A stretch of DNA of 64,000 nt, from NCBI GenBank assembly GCA_947453195.1, contig CANGFO010000001.1, positions 1 through 64,000 on the forward strand, in the 5' to 3' direction. Below the pieces are notes generated by a model. It was not told the origin of the DNA and ran no database searches. It saw nothing but the letters and a program-made list of their open reading frames with translations. Numbering within the stretch: the first letter of the stretch is position 1; every line of letters begins with the position of its first letter. This document shows positions 18,106 through 26,929 of the stretch, piece after piece. The DNA is from Flavobacteriaceae bacterium (lineage in GTDB: Bacteria; Bacteroidota; Bacteroidia; Flavobacteriales; Flavobacteriaceae). Position numbers and translations under genes: made by a program.

Positions 18106-18978
18106 TTAATTCCCATACGAAGGCACCAATCCACGCAATCCCATATCTACAACAGTTTCTCCTGCAGCAGGTTCGTATTTTCCGTCATTGTTTAAATCAA
18201 TCCACTCAAAACTATTATTGGTAGATAGCGAAACGGTTACTTCAATATTCTTATTTTCTAAGCCGGTAATGGTAAGGGGTGTTGCAAATTGCCCAGTTAC
18301 CACACAAGATCCAGCCGGAATTGGTGAAGTTGATGCAATTGGATTAGGAACGGTGGTGGCATTAGCAGGTGCTTGCCCCGAAGTGTTGTACGGTAAATCA
18401 TTTAAGGCAAATGCCCAGTAGCCTTGCGCTCTATTTGCATCTACATTAAAAATAGCATTTCCAATAGTATGAGTACCAATATAAGTATTGAAACCTACAA
18501 AACTAGCCAAGGTGCCTTGGTAATCATGCCCAGAACTTCGAACACTAATTTGATAATTTTGATACGATAACGAAACCCGTAACCATTGGTAATTTCCTGC
18601 TGCAATAGCTCGCAACGGAATCTGTATAAAAGTTTCTCCTTCGGCTACAATTTTAGATTTACTAAAATCAATTGCGTTGGATCCGCCTAAAGTTGTTTCA
18701 GGCGCATGATATAATATGGTTCCTGTGCCAAGTTGGGTAGTCGCATTGGGAGCTAACTCAATATAATGTGAGGAGATGGTATTAAAAATTGGTGATTGCG
18801 CTCCATGACCTGCAGGAACTGCAGTTGGCAGACCGAAATTATTTAATCGTGCTTGGGTTGGATCAAATTTAAACTTAATAACCAACATTGGTTCTGCAGC
18901 AGTATCGTCTAAATCTTCACAAGAAAAAAGAGAGAAACTAGCTCCTAATAAAACGACAAAAAACAATATTTTTTTCAT
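18106..18978 (-). CDS. lipoprotein of unknown function
   Basis: The 290-residue product has a signal sequence with a lipobox (FSLFSC) followed by acidic residues (EDLDDTAAE). The rest is predicted beta-rich with many Asn, Thr and Ser residues and a possible calcium-binding loop near the end (DLNNDGKYEPAAGET). I do not recognise a named family. It is monocistronic between the sdh promoter and the divergent aminopeptidase gene. A surface-exposed or periplasmic role is inferred only from the lipid anchor. Confidence 0.75.
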   Translation of the reverse strand: MKKILFFVVLLGASFSLFSCEDLDDTAAEPMLVIKFKFDPTQARLNNFGLPTAVPAGHGAQSPIFNTISSHYIELAPNATTQLGTGTILYHAPETTLGGSNAIDFSKSKIVAEGETFIQIPLRAIAAGNYQWLRVSLSYQNYQISVRSSGHDYQGTLASFVGFNTYIGTHTIGNAIFNVDANRAQGYWAFALNDLPYNTSGQAPANATTVPNPIASTSPIPAGSCVVTGQFATPLTITGLENKNIEVTVSLSTNNSFEWIDLNNDGKYEPAAGETVVDMGLRGLVPSYGN

Positions 18979-19149
18979 AGACTAAGTAGTGTTTTTTTTA
19001 TAATTGTTATTTAACAAGACTAAATTATTTGACTAATATAGAAGGTTTTTGTTACATCATATTAAATAACGAAAATAAATTTACTTTTATTATACCGTGA
19101 CTTCATAAAAAATATAATAGGATTTACCTCCAATTCTGTATATTCTTTC

Positions 19150-19157
19150 TATTTTTG
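19150..19157 (+). promoter_or_regulatory. -7 box of the M24 aminopeptidase gene
   Basis: TATTTTTG, 33 bases before the ATG; no -33 element is evident. Confidence 0.5.
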
Positions 19158-19190
19158 AAGATAATTTAGAATGACTTAAATATTATTTCT

Positions 19191-20483
19191 ATGAAATACC
19201 ATCAAATAGACCGTAATCTGTTCATTAAAAACAGAGCCAAATTTACTTCACAAATGAAACCAAATAGCGTTGCAGTTTTTAACTCCAATGATATTTATCC
19301 CGTTTCTGCCGATAGCACTTTGCCGTTTGCACAACATCGTGATATCTTTTATTTATCAGGTGTCGATCAAGAAGAAAGTATTTTGTTGCTTTTTCCAGAT
19401 GCGCCCTATGAAAACTTGAAAGAAATACTTTTCTTAAAAGAAACCAACGAACATATTGCAGTTTGGGAAGGTGAAAAACTAACCAAAGAAAGAGCTTTTG
19501 GAGTATCGGGAGTAAAAACCGTGATTTGGTTACAAGATTTTCCAAAAACATTAAAGGAAATCATGACTTATGCGGATACTATTTATATCAATACCAATGA
19601 ACATTACCGTGCTACTATTGAAACTGAAACTCGCGAAGCACGTTTTATTAAATGGTGGAAAGAAAACTATCCTGCTCATAAAGTAGAAAAATCGAATCCT
19701 ATTTTACAACGCATTCGCTCGGTTAAAGAAAGTGAAGAACTCGATTTAATTCAGCAGGCATGTGATATTACAGAGAAAGGCTTTCGCCGAATTTTGAAAT
19801 TTGTGAAACCAAATGTAATGGAATATGAAATTGAAGCAGAATTCGCCCACGAATTTTTAAGAAACAGATCAAAAGGATTTGCTTATACCCCAATTATTGC
19901 TTCGGGAGCCAATGCAAATGTGTTGCATTATATTGAAAACAACCAGCAATGTAAGGCCGGTGATTTATTATTATTAGATGTAGGTGCCGAATATGCTAAT
20001 TATTCAAGTGATATGACGCGTGTAATTCCTGTTTCTGGTCGTTTTACAGACAGACAAAAACAAGTTTATAATGCGGTTTTACGAGTTAAAAATGAAGCTG
20101 CCAAAATGTTGGCTCCAGGAACATTATGGAAACAATACCATGTAGAAGTTGGTAAATTCATGACCTCCGAACTTTTAGGTTTGGGTTTAATAGACAAAGC
20201 CGATGTTCAGAATGAAAATCCAGATTGGCCTGCTTACAAAAAATATTTCATGCACGGTACTTCACATCACATGGGGTTGGATACCCATGATTATGGATTG
20301 TTGCACGAGCCAATGCAAGCCAATATGGTGTTCACTGTAGAGCCAGGAATTTATATTCCGGCAGAAGGATTCGGAATTCGAATTGAAGATGATATGGTAA
20401 TTCAAGCTAAAGGTGAAGCCTTCAACTTGATGCGAAATATTCCAATTGAAATAGAAGAAATTGAAAGTTTGATGAACGCTTAA
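19191..20483 (+). CDS. pepP: M24 family Xaa-Pro aminopeptidase
   Basis: This enzyme removes N-terminal residues that precede proline. The 430-residue protein has the aminopeptidase P N-terminal domain (about 1-150) and a pita-bread catalytic domain. Dinuclear-metal ligands are visible in order: LDVGAEYANYSSDMTRV (two Asp), HGTSHHMGLDTHD (His), VEPGIYIP (Glu) and IEDDMVI (Glu). There is no signal peptide, so it is cytosolic. It has its own promoter and a terminator after it. Confidence 0.94.
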   Translation: MKYHQIDRNLFIKNRAKFTSQMKPNSVAVFNSNDIYPVSADSTLPFAQHRDIFYLSGVDQEESILLLFPDAPYENLKEILFLKETNEHIAVWEGEKLTKERAFGVSGVKTVIWLQDFPKTLKEIMTYADTIYINTNEHYRATIETETREARFIKWWKENYPAHKVEKSNPILQRIRSVKESEELDLIQQACDITEKGFRRILKFVKPNVMEYEIEAEFAHEFLRNRSKGFAYTPIIASGANANVLHYIENNQQCKAGDLLLLDVGAEYANYSSDMTRVIPVSGRFTDRQKQVYNAVLRVKNEAAKMLAPGTLWKQYHVEVGKFMTSELLGLGLIDKADVQNENPDWPAYKKYFMHGTSHHMGLDTHDYGLLHEPMQANMVFTVEPGIYIPAEGFGIRIEDDMVIQAKGEAFNLMRNIPIEIEEIESLMNA

Positions 20484-20500
20484 TGTTCAAAAATTCAAAT

Positions 20501-20529
20501 AAAAAGGCTTACGAAAGTGAGCCTTTTTT
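20501..20529 (+). terminator. terminator of pepP
   Basis: The stem AAAAAGGCT/AGCCTTTTT with a ten-base loop ends in T residues. Confidence 0.8.
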
Positions 20530-20544
20530 ATGTTTAAAGTTGAC

Positions 20545-20574
20545 TTGAATTTGCAGTTAAAAAATCTATTTTTG
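20545..20574 (+). promoter_or_regulatory. promoter of the alpha/beta hydrolase gene
   Basis: TTG at 20545-20547 and TATTTTTG at 20567-20574 have a 19-base spacer. The -7 box ends five bases before the ATG, so a leaderless transcript is likely. Confidence 0.65.
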
Positions 20575-20579
20575 CAACT

Positions 20580-21362
20580 ATGAAAATGCTGCATTACAAA
20601 AACACAAAAATTTCCTACACCGATCAAGGCAAAGGCATGGCGGTAGTGTTGCTTCATGGTTTTTTAGAAAACCAATCGATGTGGGATGAATTGGTATCAG
20701 AACTTTCAAAAAAATACCGCATTATCACGATAGATTTATTGGGCCACGGCCAAACCGAATGCATGGGCTATGTGCATTCTATGGAGGATCAAGCTGATAT
20801 GGTTCATGCCGTTTTACACGAGTTAAAAATTCGTAAGACAGTAATTATTGGGCACTCCATGGGGGGTTATGTTGCATTGGCTTTCGCCGAATTATACCCA
20901 GATTTCATGAAAGGGTTGGTGCTTTTAAACTCCACTTCACGAGCCGATAGCCCCGAGCGTAAAAAAAATAGAGACCGCGCGATTGTTGCAGTGAAACAAA
21001 ATTATTCTGCATTTGTGCGCATGAGCATTGCCAATTTATTTAGTGAAAACAACAGAAATCTTCTTGCAGATGCCATCGAAAAAGTAAAATTGGAAGCACT
21101 AAAAACTCCTTTACAAGGTGTAGTTGCAGCATTAGAAGGAATGAAAATCAGAAAAGATCGAGAGATCGTTCTACATTTGGCTAACTATCCAATACAACTA
21201 ATTCTTGGCGAAAAAGATGAAGTATTAATCTACAAGGATAATTTGACTCAAGTAGAAGGAACATCTGTACTGCTCACAACATTCCCTGACGGTCACATGA
21301 GTCACATGGAAAACAAATCAGAATTGGAAAAAGAGCTACTTCGCTTTTTAAAAACAATTTAA
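20580..21362 (+). CDS. alpha/beta fold hydrolase
   Basis: The 260-residue cytosolic hydrolase has the oxyanion-loop motif VVLLHGFLENQSMWDEL, the nucleophile elbow IIGHSMGGYVALAFAE (Ser), an acidic residue in LGEKDEV and the catalytic His in FPDGHMSHME. The cap region contains RMSIANLFSENNR. The family includes esterases, MenH-like enzymes and others; no substrate can be inferred. The gene ends ten bases before the convergent addB. Confidence 0.9.
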   Translation: MKMLHYKNTKISYTDQGKGMAVVLLHGFLENQSMWDELVSELSKKYRIITIDLLGHGQTECMGYVHSMEDQADMVHAVLHELKIRKTVIIGHSMGGYVALAFAELYPDFMKGLVLLNSTSRADSPERKKNRDRAIVAVKQNYSAFVRMSIANLFSENNRNLLADAIEKVKLEALKTPLQGVVAALEGMKIRKDREIVLHLANYPIQLILGEKDEVLIYKDNLTQVEGTSVLLTTFPDGHMSHMENKSELEKELLRFLKTI

Positions 21363-21372
21363 ATTAAAAAAA

Positions 21373-24129
21373 TTAATTTGTTTGCTCGAAAGGTATTTCA
21401 GAATTGAATATCTCATTTAACAACACAACTATTTCTTCGATATAACTTTCCATTATTTTGGGTGTAATAACTTGTTCCAATCCCGTTTCTGATTTAAAAT
21501 TAAATGGCAAAAATCCCGATTTTAAATTCTTAAACGAAATGATTCCGGCTTCCATTTCTAACCCTTTAAATTCTGGCTGGTACATAAACGTATACGCGAG
21601 AATTTGGATGATTTTATCATTCCCTATTTCTTTGGTAAGGTCTTGCCATGTTTTTAAAATAACATCGTTTTTATCAACCTTCCCGGTTTTATAATCGATG
21701 ATTCTAATTTTGCCATCGCGATTTTCAATGCGGTCTACATTTCCAGCAATTTTTACTGGAAAAGGCAGTTTAGGATGTTCTAATACGCGTTCTAATTTAG
21801 ATTCTAAAGCGATTATTTGAATTTGTTCTCCGTTTTTTATCGATTCTAATTCAAGTTTTAAGAAATTTTGAACGTTTCGTTTGGCCACTTCAAAAGCCAA
21901 TAGATTTCTACCTTTTTTGATGTCGCCTTCTTTATATTCCTTTTTAAACTGTTTTACTACTTCATCATCTACATTTTTTAAGCAAATTATGATGTCATTT
22001 TCTATCAATATTTTACCAATAAGAGGCTTGTACAATTCTTCTAAAACTCCGTGAATAATTGTTCCTAAAGTATTTACAGCAATGTTTTCTTCCACCTCAT
22101 CGGTTTCGGAGATTCGTAATATTCGTTGTAAATAAAACTGAATCGGATTCCGGATATATGATGTTAATGAGGAAGGTGAAAATCCTTTTTCGGCTATTTC
22201 TTTAAGTCTAATTAAAACACTTTCCGATTTTGGAATCACAACAGGCTGTGTCGCATTTTCTGGAACTTCAGCATTATACGTTTGAAAAGATAATTTGTGG
22301 TTGTCTTGCTTTTCAACTTCTAGTTGGGTGATAAATCGGCTTTTTTCTCCTGCGTCCAAGCCTTCGCTATCGGAATTATACAACAAATACACATTCTTAG
22401 CGCGTTGCAACAAATGATAAAAGTGATACGTATAGATCGCGTCTTTTTCTTTAAAAGTAGGTAGTCCTAATTCTCTTTTAACATCATAAGGTATAAAAGA
22501 GTTGGTGCTTTTTCCTGCAGGAAATTTTCCTTCGTTAACCGAAGTGATGATAACGGTTTCAAAATCCAATACTCTACTTTCTAAAACACCCATTATTTGC
22601 AAACCGTTTAATGGCTCTCCTTCAAATGAAACTTCGGCTACATCAATTATTTGCTTATAAATTGCATAGAGCGTTTCAATTGAATTTACATGGGAAGCAG
22701 TTGAAAAATAGGAAGTCAACTGGTTGATAATTTTAAAAATCGAATAAACAAAAGCATTGGTTATTTTTTCTTCTTCAGAATCCTTACTCAAATTAGATTT
22801 GATTATCAATAAAATTTGAGAAATAGTTTCTAAAACTTGTAATGGATTATTTTCCCATTTTTGGAATAATAATTGGAATAATTCGTTGCCTTTTGGATGC
22901 AAATCTTCCAACTTAGAATGGACAATAAAGGTGAAATTATTTTGGTTGATGCGATACACCAAATCGGAAGTATTTAAATGACTTTCCAATAATGGATGTG
23001 TCAAAATATCTAATACTTCTTTGTAGTAAAACACATAACTTTTGGAATTTCTTGTCAATGCATTAGAATGCATTTTGAAGAGTTTAGCTACAAGTAATTG
23101 TGCAGGATTATTCTTACTAGAAAAACCCATAGTAATATTAAGAGCTCCTGCATTACTTGGCAGAGAGTACAAAATTGGAAGTAAAAGATTTTCTTCTCCT
23201 AAAACAACAGCTACATTTTGTAATTGACCATTTAACTCCTTACTGTGTTTTTCTATAATACTACCAACAATTTTTGCCTGACCTATTGATTTTGGAGTTC
23301 CAATAATTTGAATGTTTTTCTCTTGGGTATAATCATTGGCAATCCATTCATAGGGATTGGTTTTATAATAAGGCCATTCTGCTTGAAATCGTTGCTGAAA
23401 AAGTCCGGCATCGTGCTGCTTGTCGTTCATGAAAACGGCATCAATGTCCCAAAATATTTTTGCTTTATCAAGGGCTAGCAAATGCTGAACAATTTTTTCT
23501 TCTGCTTGATTTAAGGCATTAAATCCAGCAAAAATGAAATTTTTATCTTTTACAGATTCGGAAAAATGATTCAAATTATTGACTGCTTCTCTATAAATTA
23601 ATCCTTGATAACCGATGCCTTTTTCAAACAAATGGTGGTATAAAGCGTGATAGTACAAAGGTAATTTCTTCCAAAAGATAAGATGCTTTTCGATTAAATT
23701 AGTTCGTTTATCTATGTCAACCGACCAATGTTCGATCTCTTTAATATTTTCTAAATACTTTAACACCTTATCCGGATCCAACAAATAGCGGTCTATTTCA
23801 TTAAAATCCTGCAATAGTGTTTTAGCCCAATTAGCGAAAGTTTCAAAGGATTCTTGATCATTTTTCGTGATTTCAAGATATACTGAATAAAATTCAAAAA
23901 GTAATGCTACATTATCAATAGAACGAATTCCGGCAATGTCTTGCACAAAATCTTCAATGCTTATTATTTCAGGCGCAAAAATGGTGGTTGGGGTTTGCTT
24001 TAATAAAGCAGCTAGGAGGAAAACCTTTGCTCTTCTGTTAGGAAGAATAACAATGGTATTCGATAATTTATCCGAATATTCCTTTACTAGTACTTGAGCA
24101 AGTTTATGTATGAAAGTAGTATTTTCCAT
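21373..24129 (-). CDS. addB: AddB-like PD-(D/E)XK nuclease subunit
   Basis: The 918-residue protein resembles the Bacteroidota AddB subunit of the helicase-nuclease that resects double-strand breaks. The N-terminus has IVILPNRRAKVFLLAALLK rather than an intact Walker A motif, implying an inactive helicase-like scaffold. The central part contains helicase-like ETVIITSVNEGKFPAG. The C-terminus carries a RecB-family nuclease site (AGNVDRIENRDGKIRIIDYKTG). Unlike Bacillus AddB, the region after residue about 650 has only one Cys, so the four-cysteine iron-sulfur clamp is absent. The partner addA lies about 2.8 kb away, with kbl and an OmpA-like gene between them. Confidence 0.85.
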   Translation of the reverse strand: MENTTFIHKLAQVLVKEYSDKLSNTIVILPNRRAKVFLLAALLKQTPTTIFAPEIISIEDFVQDIAGIRSIDNVALLFEFYSVYLEITKNDQESFETFANWAKTLLQDFNEIDRYLLDPDKVLKYLENIKEIEHWSVDIDKRTNLIEKHLIFWKKLPLYYHALYHHLFEKGIGYQGLIYREAVNNLNHFSESVKDKNFIFAGFNALNQAEEKIVQHLLALDKAKIFWDIDAVFMNDKQHDAGLFQQRFQAEWPYYKTNPYEWIANDYTQEKNIQIIGTPKSIGQAKIVGSIIEKHSKELNGQLQNVAVVLGEENLLLPILYSLPSNAGALNITMGFSSKNNPAQLLVAKLFKMHSNALTRNSKSYVFYYKEVLDILTHPLLESHLNTSDLVYRINQNNFTFIVHSKLEDLHPKGNELFQLLFQKWENNPLQVLETISQILLIIKSNLSKDSEEEKITNAFVYSIFKIINQLTSYFSTASHVNSIETLYAIYKQIIDVAEVSFEGEPLNGLQIMGVLESRVLDFETVIITSVNEGKFPAGKSTNSFIPYDVKRELGLPTFKEKDAIYTYHFYHLLQRAKNVYLLYNSDSEGLDAGEKSRFITQLEVEKQDNHKLSFQTYNAEVPENATQPVVIPKSESVLIRLKEIAEKGFSPSSLTSYIRNPIQFYLQRILRISETDEVEENIAVNTLGTIIHGVLEELYKPLIGKILIENDIIICLKNVDDEVVKQFKKEYKEGDIKKGRNLLAFEVAKRNVQNFLKLELESIKNGEQIQIIALESKLERVLEHPKLPFPVKIAGNVDRIENRDGKIRIIDYKTGKVDKNDVILKTWQDLTKEIGNDKIIQILAYTFMYQPEFKGLEMEAGIISFKNLKSGFLPFNFKSETGLEQVITPKIMESYIEEIVVLLNEIFNSEIPFEQTN

Positions 24130-24140
24130 CGGTTAAATAT

Positions 24141-24174
24141 AAAAAAAACGCCCCGATAAATCGAGGCGTTTCTT
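24141..24174 (-). terminator. terminator of the OmpA-like gene
   Basis: The stem AACGCCCCGA, loop TAAA, TCGAGGCGTT (one mismatch) is followed by T residues on the minus strand. It separates the OmpA-like gene from addB. Confidence 0.85.
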
Positions 24175-24192
24175 AAAATATTTGGTAAGAAA

Positions 24193-25608
24193 TTATTTTA
24201 CTAATTTCACTTCAACTCTTCTGTTGTTAGCTTTACCAGCTTTAGTTTTGTTAGAATCGATTGGTTTAGATTGACCAAAACCTTTTGAAGTTAATCTGCT
24301 TGCAGCAACTCCATTTTCAACTAAATAACCTTTAACTGCAGCAGCTCTATCTTCAGATAATTTTTGATTTGCAGCAGCTTTTCCTGAATTATCAGTATGT
24401 CCTTCAATGCTAAATTTAGCATTTGGATATTCTTTTAATATTGCAGTAATAGAAACTAATACTGGGTAAGTTTGTTTTTGGAAAGAAGCTCTACCGCTAT
24501 CAAATAAGATTGTTTTAGCATACTCATTTAATTTTTTCTCAGCATCATCATTCATTTCAGGACAACCTTGATTAGCTACAGTACCTGCAACTTCTGGACA
24601 TTTATCGTCTTTATCTAAAACTTTATCTCCATCTGTATCTGGCCATGGGCAACCCGCATTTTCTTTAGGACCTTTTACTTGTGGACATTTATCAGCTTTG
24701 TCAGCAACACCGTCACCGTCAGCATCTGGACATCCAGCTAATGCTTTAAGGCCAGCAACTTCTGGACAAGCGTCTTCTTTATCAGCAACTCCGTCACCGT
24801 CAGTATCAGGACAACCATTGAAAGCAGCTAAACCAGCAACTTCTGGACAAGCGTCATCTTTATCAATGATTTTATCACCGTCTGTATCAGGACATCCGTT
24901 AAATTCTTTTGGACCTGCAGTTTCAGGACATGCATCTAAACGATCGTAGATTCCGTCTCCATCAGCATCCTTAGCACCAAATTTGAATACAATTCCAAGA
25001 GAGTGTTGCATGTGACTAGGTACATCAGAATTAACAATTCTAGAATCATCAAATGAATGTTTGTAAGTAGAATTCCAAGAAAGACCTACTTGTTTAGCCA
25101 TCCAATAAGTTAAACCGAAACCACCGTTGATTGTTCCAGCAGAAGCATCACCTAACCAAGTATAACCGCCACCTACGTGAAGTGAAGGGTCAATTGAGTT
25201 TGACTTAATTATAGACATGAAGCTGTATTTTACAACTCCGTCTAATGAATAATACATTACGTCCCCAGGATTAGTCACTGGATAAATACTTGTATAAGTA
25301 GCTGGATCGTAAACTTTATCTCCAACAAACTTAGAAATTTTGTTAACAGAACCTGTTACTCCAAATGTAAAATTGTCTCCCACGTATTTAGACACTGTAA
25401 GTGTAGATACTGAAGGCAATACATTCCAATATGCTTTCGAATCAAAATACTGAGAAAATTGATCTTTAATAGTTGTTGCAGCACTTACTCTGCCTCCGTC
25501 TACTGCGTTTGTTCCAAACGAAATAGCCCACACGTTGTCTCTATCTTGTGCTTGAGAACTTAATCCTACTAGCAACAATAAAGCAAATAATTTGTTAAGA
25601 TGTTTCAT
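24193..25608 (-). CDS. OmpA family outer-membrane protein with thrombospondin type 3 repeats
   Basis: The 471-residue abundant-type outer-membrane protein has a signal peptide (residues about 1-20), a beta-barrel (about 20-205), five calcium-binding thrombospondin type 3 repeats of the form [21 protein letters not shown] (about 210-350), and a C-terminal OmpA domain that binds peptidoglycan ([30 protein letters not shown]). It likely links the outer membrane to the cell wall. It has its own consensus promoter and a strong terminator, so it is transcribed separately from kbl and addB. Confidence 0.95.
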   Translation of the reverse strand: MKHLNKLFALLLLVGLSSQAQDRDNVWAISFGTNAVDGGRVSAATTIKDQFSQYFDSKAYWNVLPSVSTLTVSKYVGDNFTFGVTGSVNKISKFVGDKVYDPATYTSIYPVTNPGDVMYYSLDGVVKYSFMSIIKSNSIDPSLHVGGGYTWLGDASAGTINGGFGLTYWMAKQVGLSWNSTYKHSFDDSRIVNSDVPSHMQHSLGIVFKFGAKDADGDGIYDRLDACPETAGPKEFNGCPDTDGDKIIDKDDACPEVAGLAAFNGCPDTDGDGVADKEDACPEVAGLKALAGCPDADGDGVADKADKCPQVKGPKENAGCPWPDTDGDKVLDKDDKCPEVAGTVANQGCPEMNDDAEKKLNEYAKTILFDSGRASFQKQTYPVLVSITAILKEYPNAKFSIEGHTDNSGKAAANQKLSEDRAAAVKGYLVENGVAASRLTSKGFGQSKPIDSNKTKAGKANNRRVEVKLVK

Positions 25609-25643
25609 ACTTAATTTTGTTAGATTATAAATATATAATAGCG

Positions 25644-25673
25644 CAAAAGTAATACCAATTAATGAAATATCAA
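25644..25673 (-). promoter_or_regulatory. promoter of the OmpA-like gene
   Basis: On the minus strand TACTTTTG (plus 25644-25651) and TTG (plus 25671-25673) have a 19-base spacer, giving a leader of about 30 bases. This is one of the best matches to the consensus in the window. Confidence 0.7.
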
Positions 25674-25696
25674 AATGTTAGCGCATTATTTCAATA

Positions 25697-26887
25697 TTAT
25701 ATGATTGTTAAGAATTTAGCGACCTCAATAAATGCTTTTATTGCTTGATCTAAATGTTCTTTAGAATGAGCAGCCGAAAGCTGAACTCTAATTCTAGCTT
25801 TGTCTTTTGGAACTACAGGATAAAAGAATCCAATCACGTAAATTCCTTTCTTTAAAAGTTCCTCGGCCATTACTTGTGAAAGCTTGGCATCGTAGAGCAT
25901 TACTGGAACGATTGCTGAATCTCCATCAATAAAATCAATACCTGCTGCACGTAATCCCGTTTTGAAATAATTTGTATTCCACTCTAATTTATCTCTTAAT
26001 GCAGTATCTTTTTCAAGTAGTTCAAACACCTTTATGGAAGCGCCAACAATGGCAGGCGCCAAAGAATTTGAAAATAAATAAGGACGCGAACGTTGACGTA
26101 AGATTTCTATTACTTCTTTTTTGGCTGTAGTATAGCCTCCCATGGCACCGCCAAGTGCTTTTCCGAGAGTTCCGGTAATGATGTCTACTCTTCCCATAAC
26201 TCCTTTAGCTTCTAGTGTGCCTTTACCCGTTGCGCCTATAAATCCGGCTGCATGGCATTCATCTACCATTACTAAAGCATCATATTTATCGGCTAAATCA
26301 CAAATTTTATCCAACGGAGCTACAACCCCATCCATAGAGAAAACTCCGTCAGTAACAATTAACTTAAAGCGATGACCTGCTTGTGTTGCTTTAATTAATT
26401 GCTGTTCTAAATCTTCCATATTGGAATTTTCGTATCTATATCGAGCAGCTTTACATAAACGAACGCCATCTATAATTGAAGCATGGTTCAAACTATCGGA
26501 AATAATACAATCTTCTTCTCCTAAAAGTGGTTCGAAAACTCCTCCGTTAGCATCAAAAGCTGCAGCATATAATATAGTGTCTTCTGTGCCGTAGAATTCG
26601 GCTATCTTTTTTTCTAAAGTTTTATGGATATCCTGCGTTCCACAAATGAAACGCACCGATGACATTCCGAAACCATGGGAATCTAAAGTATCTTTAGCTG
26701 CCTGAATTACTTCGGGATGCGAAGACAACCCCAAATAATTGTTAGCACAAAAATTCAAAACGGTTTTGCCATTAACCGTAATTTCTGCACCTTGTGTAGA
26801 AGTGATGATGCGCTCTCTTTTAAAAATACCATTTTGCTCAATGGTGTTTAATTCATTCTGTAAGTGTTGTTGGATTTTTCCGTACAT
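25697..26887 (-). CDS. kbl: glycine C-acetyltransferase (2-amino-3-ketobutyrate CoA ligase)
   Basis: Kbl is a PLP enzyme that cleaves 2-amino-3-ketobutyrate with CoA into glycine and acetyl-CoA, completing threonine breakdown after threonine dehydrogenase. The 396-residue length is exact for the family. Features include [48 protein letters not shown] with the PLP-pairing Asp and His, and [14 protein letters not shown] with the PLP Lys. A threonine dehydrogenase gene lies 5.5 kb downstream on the same strand. The close relative serine palmitoyltransferase is less likely given the [13 protein letters not shown] and full-length similarity to Kbl. Confidence 0.95.
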   Translation of the reverse strand: MYGKIQQHLQNELNTIEQNGIFKRERIITSTQGAEITVNGKTVLNFCANNYLGLSSHPEVIQAAKDTLDSHGFGMSSVRFICGTQDIHKTLEKKIAEFYGTEDTILYAAAFDANGGVFEPLLGEEDCIISDSLNHASIIDGVRLCKAARYRYENSNMEDLEQQLIKATQAGHRFKLIVTDGVFSMDGVVAPLDKICDLADKYDALVMVDECHAAGFIGATGKGTLEAKGVMGRVDIITGTLGKALGGAMGGYTTAKKEVIEILRQRSRPYLFSNSLAPAIVGASIKVFELLEKDTALRDKLEWNTNYFKTGLRAAGIDFIDGDSAIVPVMLYDAKLSQVMAEELLKKGIYVIGFFYPVVPKDKARIRVQLSAAHSKEHLDQAIKAFIEVAKFLTII

Positions 26888-26929
26888 ATTTTGGTATTGT
26901 TTGTTTATTCGTTTTAAAATTAATTGCGG

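Noticed and set aside
24698-24949. Plus-strand ORF with repeated [12 protein letters not shown]-like units
   Set aside because: Antisense reading of the thrombospondin repeats of the OmpA-like gene; the repetitiveness is inherited, not a separate repeat protein.
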